DNA from: Atrina japonica
Taxonomy: Eukaryota > Mollusca > Bivalvia > Pterioida > Pinnidae
NCBI GenBank assembly: GCA_030159075.1
Contig: BROG01000471.1
Location: 510,001 to 574,000 of the forward strand
DNA: 64,000 nucleotides
Direction: 5' to 3'
The notes under the pieces: model-generated
Told to the model about the DNA's origin: nothing
The model's input: the letters and a program-made list of their open reading frames with translations, nothing else
The model's database searches: none
In this document: one piece after another, positions 61,326 to 64,000 of the stretch
How the letters are laid out: the number at the start of each line of letters is the position of its first letter
Position numbering within the stretch: the stretch's first letter is position 1
Position numbers and translations under genes: made by a program

Positions 61326-61829
61326 TTAAGATTGGAAAGTTTCAATGATGTTTGTTCTTTTGTTCTGTCAATTTACATGTTTTTGTTTTATTTATATATT
61401 TTTTTTGGGGGGGGGGGGTAGCATGCACCATTTATTTGTAATATAGCTAATGTAAAGTCGCGTTTGTCATCTTTTCTTACGTGTCTCTGTGTTTGATATT
61501 TTCTGTTTTGCTTGCGTTGATTTCTGTCCAGCAACTCCATATTTTGTTAGACCTGACAAACGCGTCTGCATATTACACCCTGTCTTATATGCTCACAACA
61601 AGCAGTGACTGCACAGGCGGGAATCGATTGTTAATTATCTGCACCATCTTGAAGATACCCATAGTTTAACAACACATCCAAAGTCATAATGAACACCATG
61701 ATCGCTAAATCTACTGGCACCTTCCAACAAGTGTTAACATTAATGAAATGTGGAATTCTGATTCTCTCAGTGGTGAAAGTAAATCTAGAAGTATTAATTA
61801 TGGAATTCTGATTATATCAGCGGCGTCAG

Positions 61830-61968
<139 letters not shown>

Positions 61969-62171
61969 CTATATTTACCAAAGTGTTCACTATTAGGATG
62001 TCTAGATGACAATATTCATTTATGTAAACATGACGATAAATGAACAAACACGGGAAGGGAAGCGTGTTGCAGTGTTGCTTTCAGATTTTAATCTGATACG
62101 TTAGCAAACATCTAACAGGTTTCAATACTACATAAGTCAAGTGTGTCTGAATTCTCGTCAAATAAACAAAT

Positions 62172-62478
62172 AATCGAGAGCCGTCGTGACTCAGCGGTAG
62201 AGTGCTCGATTCGCAACCGGTGGGGACAGCTGGCTTTTTCTGTTCTTCGGGTGAGACAGTAAAACCCAAGGTCCCGTTTAACACTAAGTGTCGGCACGTT
62301 AAAGAACCCTCACATGGCCTTAAATGGCGAGCATTTGCCAAAATTTAACCCATTCATGCATTTGCATCGTCGAAAAACCACGGTCCGGAATCACTATGAC
62401 CGTGGTTTTTACGACGATGCGGCATTTGGTGACGGAATGAAAGATTCTTGAGTGGGACGTTAAAAACAACAATACAAC
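62172..62478 (+). mobile_element. tRNA-derived SINE with 57-bp foldback insert
   Basis: The head is GTGACTCAGCGGTAGAGTGC, with box B largely lost. The body is GTGAGACAGTAAAACCCAAG and GTTAAAGAACCCTCAC. The end is CATTTGGTGACGGAATG and a CAACAACAACAA tail. The insert at 62365-62421 splits GCATTTGGTGACG. Confidence 0.8.
62365..62421 (+). mobile_element. 57-bp foldback element with 7-bp target duplication
   Basis: The arms CATCGTCGAAAAACCACGGT and ACCGTGGTTTTTACGACGAT pair over about 20 bp around a 15-bp loop. GCATTTG is duplicated at 62358-62364 and 62422-62428. The arm sequence matches the TIR of the MITE at 2183-2517. Confidence 0.85.
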
Positions 62479-62552
62479 AACAACAATTAATCGCCACCGC
62501 TTATAAGCTTTCTTTCAAGTATTGTAACACTTTAATCGAAGTAGTGATTTAA

Positions 62553-63581
62553 AGCGATATAAGCTGTCACAATGATGTTTTTTGTTCCCTGACATATAGT
62601 CGAGAATATGATAAAATGTGTGTTCAAATATATTATCAAACACGTAGAACGTTGTAAAATATTCTTTTCGAAGTTATTTTTTTTATTAGAATTTAAGTTT
62701 TCTCATACCTTAAAAAATCCAGTTGTATTTCCGTATGGAATGACCATTCAGATAAACTCTTTCACCATATCAAATGTACTTCGTAATTCGATCAGGGGAT
62801 CTCTGTCCTTTACGCGCTGGGACTATGTTAAGGTCGACTGATTTTTATGTGTTCTATAATTATTTTTAAAATACAGGACGTGATTTTTATTGGAAAGTGA
62901 ATGTATTATGTAGAATATATGGTTTTCAACGCTATTTTGAATACCCGAAGAAAATCGGATGAATATATGAATAAATATATCGGGTCACTAAAAGAAAATT
63001 TTCCGATCATTAATGTTACCCTGAATGCTGACGTTGACAAAATCAAAACAATATAACCGTGAAAAGTATGCGTACCTCATGTTTTACAATCGTGCCGCCA
63101 TGTCCGGTGGAGTTGGGCAGTTCATGATCATATGTGTACAGAATGATAAAGCCGAGAATGCGATGGGACGAGTTAAAAATGGGTCGAGATCACCCGATAT
63201 ACCCGGCACGTGGACAATTTCAGAAACGAATGTTTTGAAACGACGAAAAAGACTAACTTTGCCTGATTTAGGTATGAAATGATGATGTGCAAAAATAAAC
63301 GCAAAGAGTAATAAGAATAGAATGTATATTAACTGCAAATAGCACGTGTTTATTGGTCACTCGGTAATCTTCGTAAAAAATTACCGAAAGTTAATTTGCA
63401 ATGCTCAACGTATGGCGGACAAAAAATAATTGATATTACGGGTTATGTTTGGCAAGATTGCTGCAATTTTACACATGCATTTGTTATTCTAACCACCAGA
63501 TGGTCTCTCTGGAATATGTATGAGATAGAATATCACATAAAATTGACATGTAAAATTTTTTACCTACGACAGCTCATTGCT
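62553..63581 (+). mobile_element. TTAA-flanked 1.03-kb element, copy D
   Basis: TTAA at 62549-62552 and 63582-63585. TIRs are AGCGATATAAGCTGTC and GACAGCTCATTGCT. It is the most complete copy. Short open frames inside (85 and 84 codons on opposite strands) are shared with copy A only as repeat sequence and show no transposase motif. Confidence 0.87.
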
Positions 63582-63585
63582 TTAA

Positions 63586-64000
63586 AAATAAATCAAATTT
63601 TCCCAAGTCCAGTAAACTTACAGTAGTTGGTCATAAGTATGTTCCATAAAATAATATTGGCACTATATATTCTTGGTAAATTAATGTTTTTTCAATAACT
63701 CGTGGGCAATTTGTCTTTTATCCAATTTTAACAAAACTTAATCCACAAATATTTGAGGTATCTGTACTCATTTGGTAGAATTTCCATTGCAATCTATTTA
63801 TTGTTTCTGTAGAAATACGTTATTCTTCGTGAGAGTAACGTCATTTTTCTGCTTACTACAAAGACGTAATACGTAAACACTATAATAAAACCAAGGATGC
63901 TTACGTAATCTATGGATGTCAACAAACGACAATATTATAAAAAAAGGCCTAAATTCCCAGGGTTAATTGTGACATTTTTCATTCATTTTGGATGTCTTCC
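63586..64000. other. Right edge of the window, no gene recognised
   Basis: AT-rich with no motif of note. TACGTAATCTATGG near 63903 resembles sequence near 12820. Confidence 0.4.

Overview
The window is metazoan nuclear DNA, AT-rich and heavily repetitive. The abundant tRNA-derived SINEs, the frequent 'acatgta' words and several repeat classes I associate with molluscs suggest a bivalve or other lophotrochozoan. The species cannot be fixed from this window. No prokaryotic features are present. 

One large gene occupies the middle of the + strand (about 8.4 to 58.8 kb). I reconstructed 23 coding exons by hand from splice sites and reading phase. They sum to 4260 nt including the stop, exactly divisible by 3, and encode 1419 residues (1422 with an alternative donor). 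The product has a signal peptide, six Ig domains, five fibronectin type III domains, one transmembrane helix and a tail of about 230 residues. This is the neuroglian/L1CAM cell-adhesion layout. The tail is unusual: I see no FIGQY-type ankyrin-binding motif. Instead it has an Asp/Tyr/Arg-rich repeat block and a C-terminal SSFV that resembles a PDZ ligand. The ATG exon is preceded by a splice acceptor, so at least one noncoding 5' exon lies upstream. 

Layout. 0-8 kb: upstream DNA with a broken DDE-integrase relic on the minus strand, MITEs and two 22-bp minisatellites. 8.4-24 kb: signal peptide exon, Ig1-Ig3 and introns with 80-, 35- and 36-bp minisatellites, a 1.3-kb TA-flanked transposon, a TTAA-flanked 1-kb element and a hAT-like transposase fragment. 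24-36 kb: Ig4-Ig6, with a 6.7-kb intron holding a frameshifted DDE transposase that ends in a SWIM-like zinc motif. 36-50 kb: FNIII 1-5, with a 5.4-kb intron made largely of one 3.7-kb repeat nested in a MITE. 50-57.4 kb: transmembrane exon, juxtamembrane exon, a 6.3-kb SINE-rich intron and the tail exon. 57.4-58.8 kb: probable 3' UTR. 58.8-64 kb: intergenic, with SINEs, two more TTAA elements, a long CT microsatellite and a 57-bp foldback inserted in a SINE. 

All exon boundaries are inferred from sequence. No transcript, database search or structure prediction was available.
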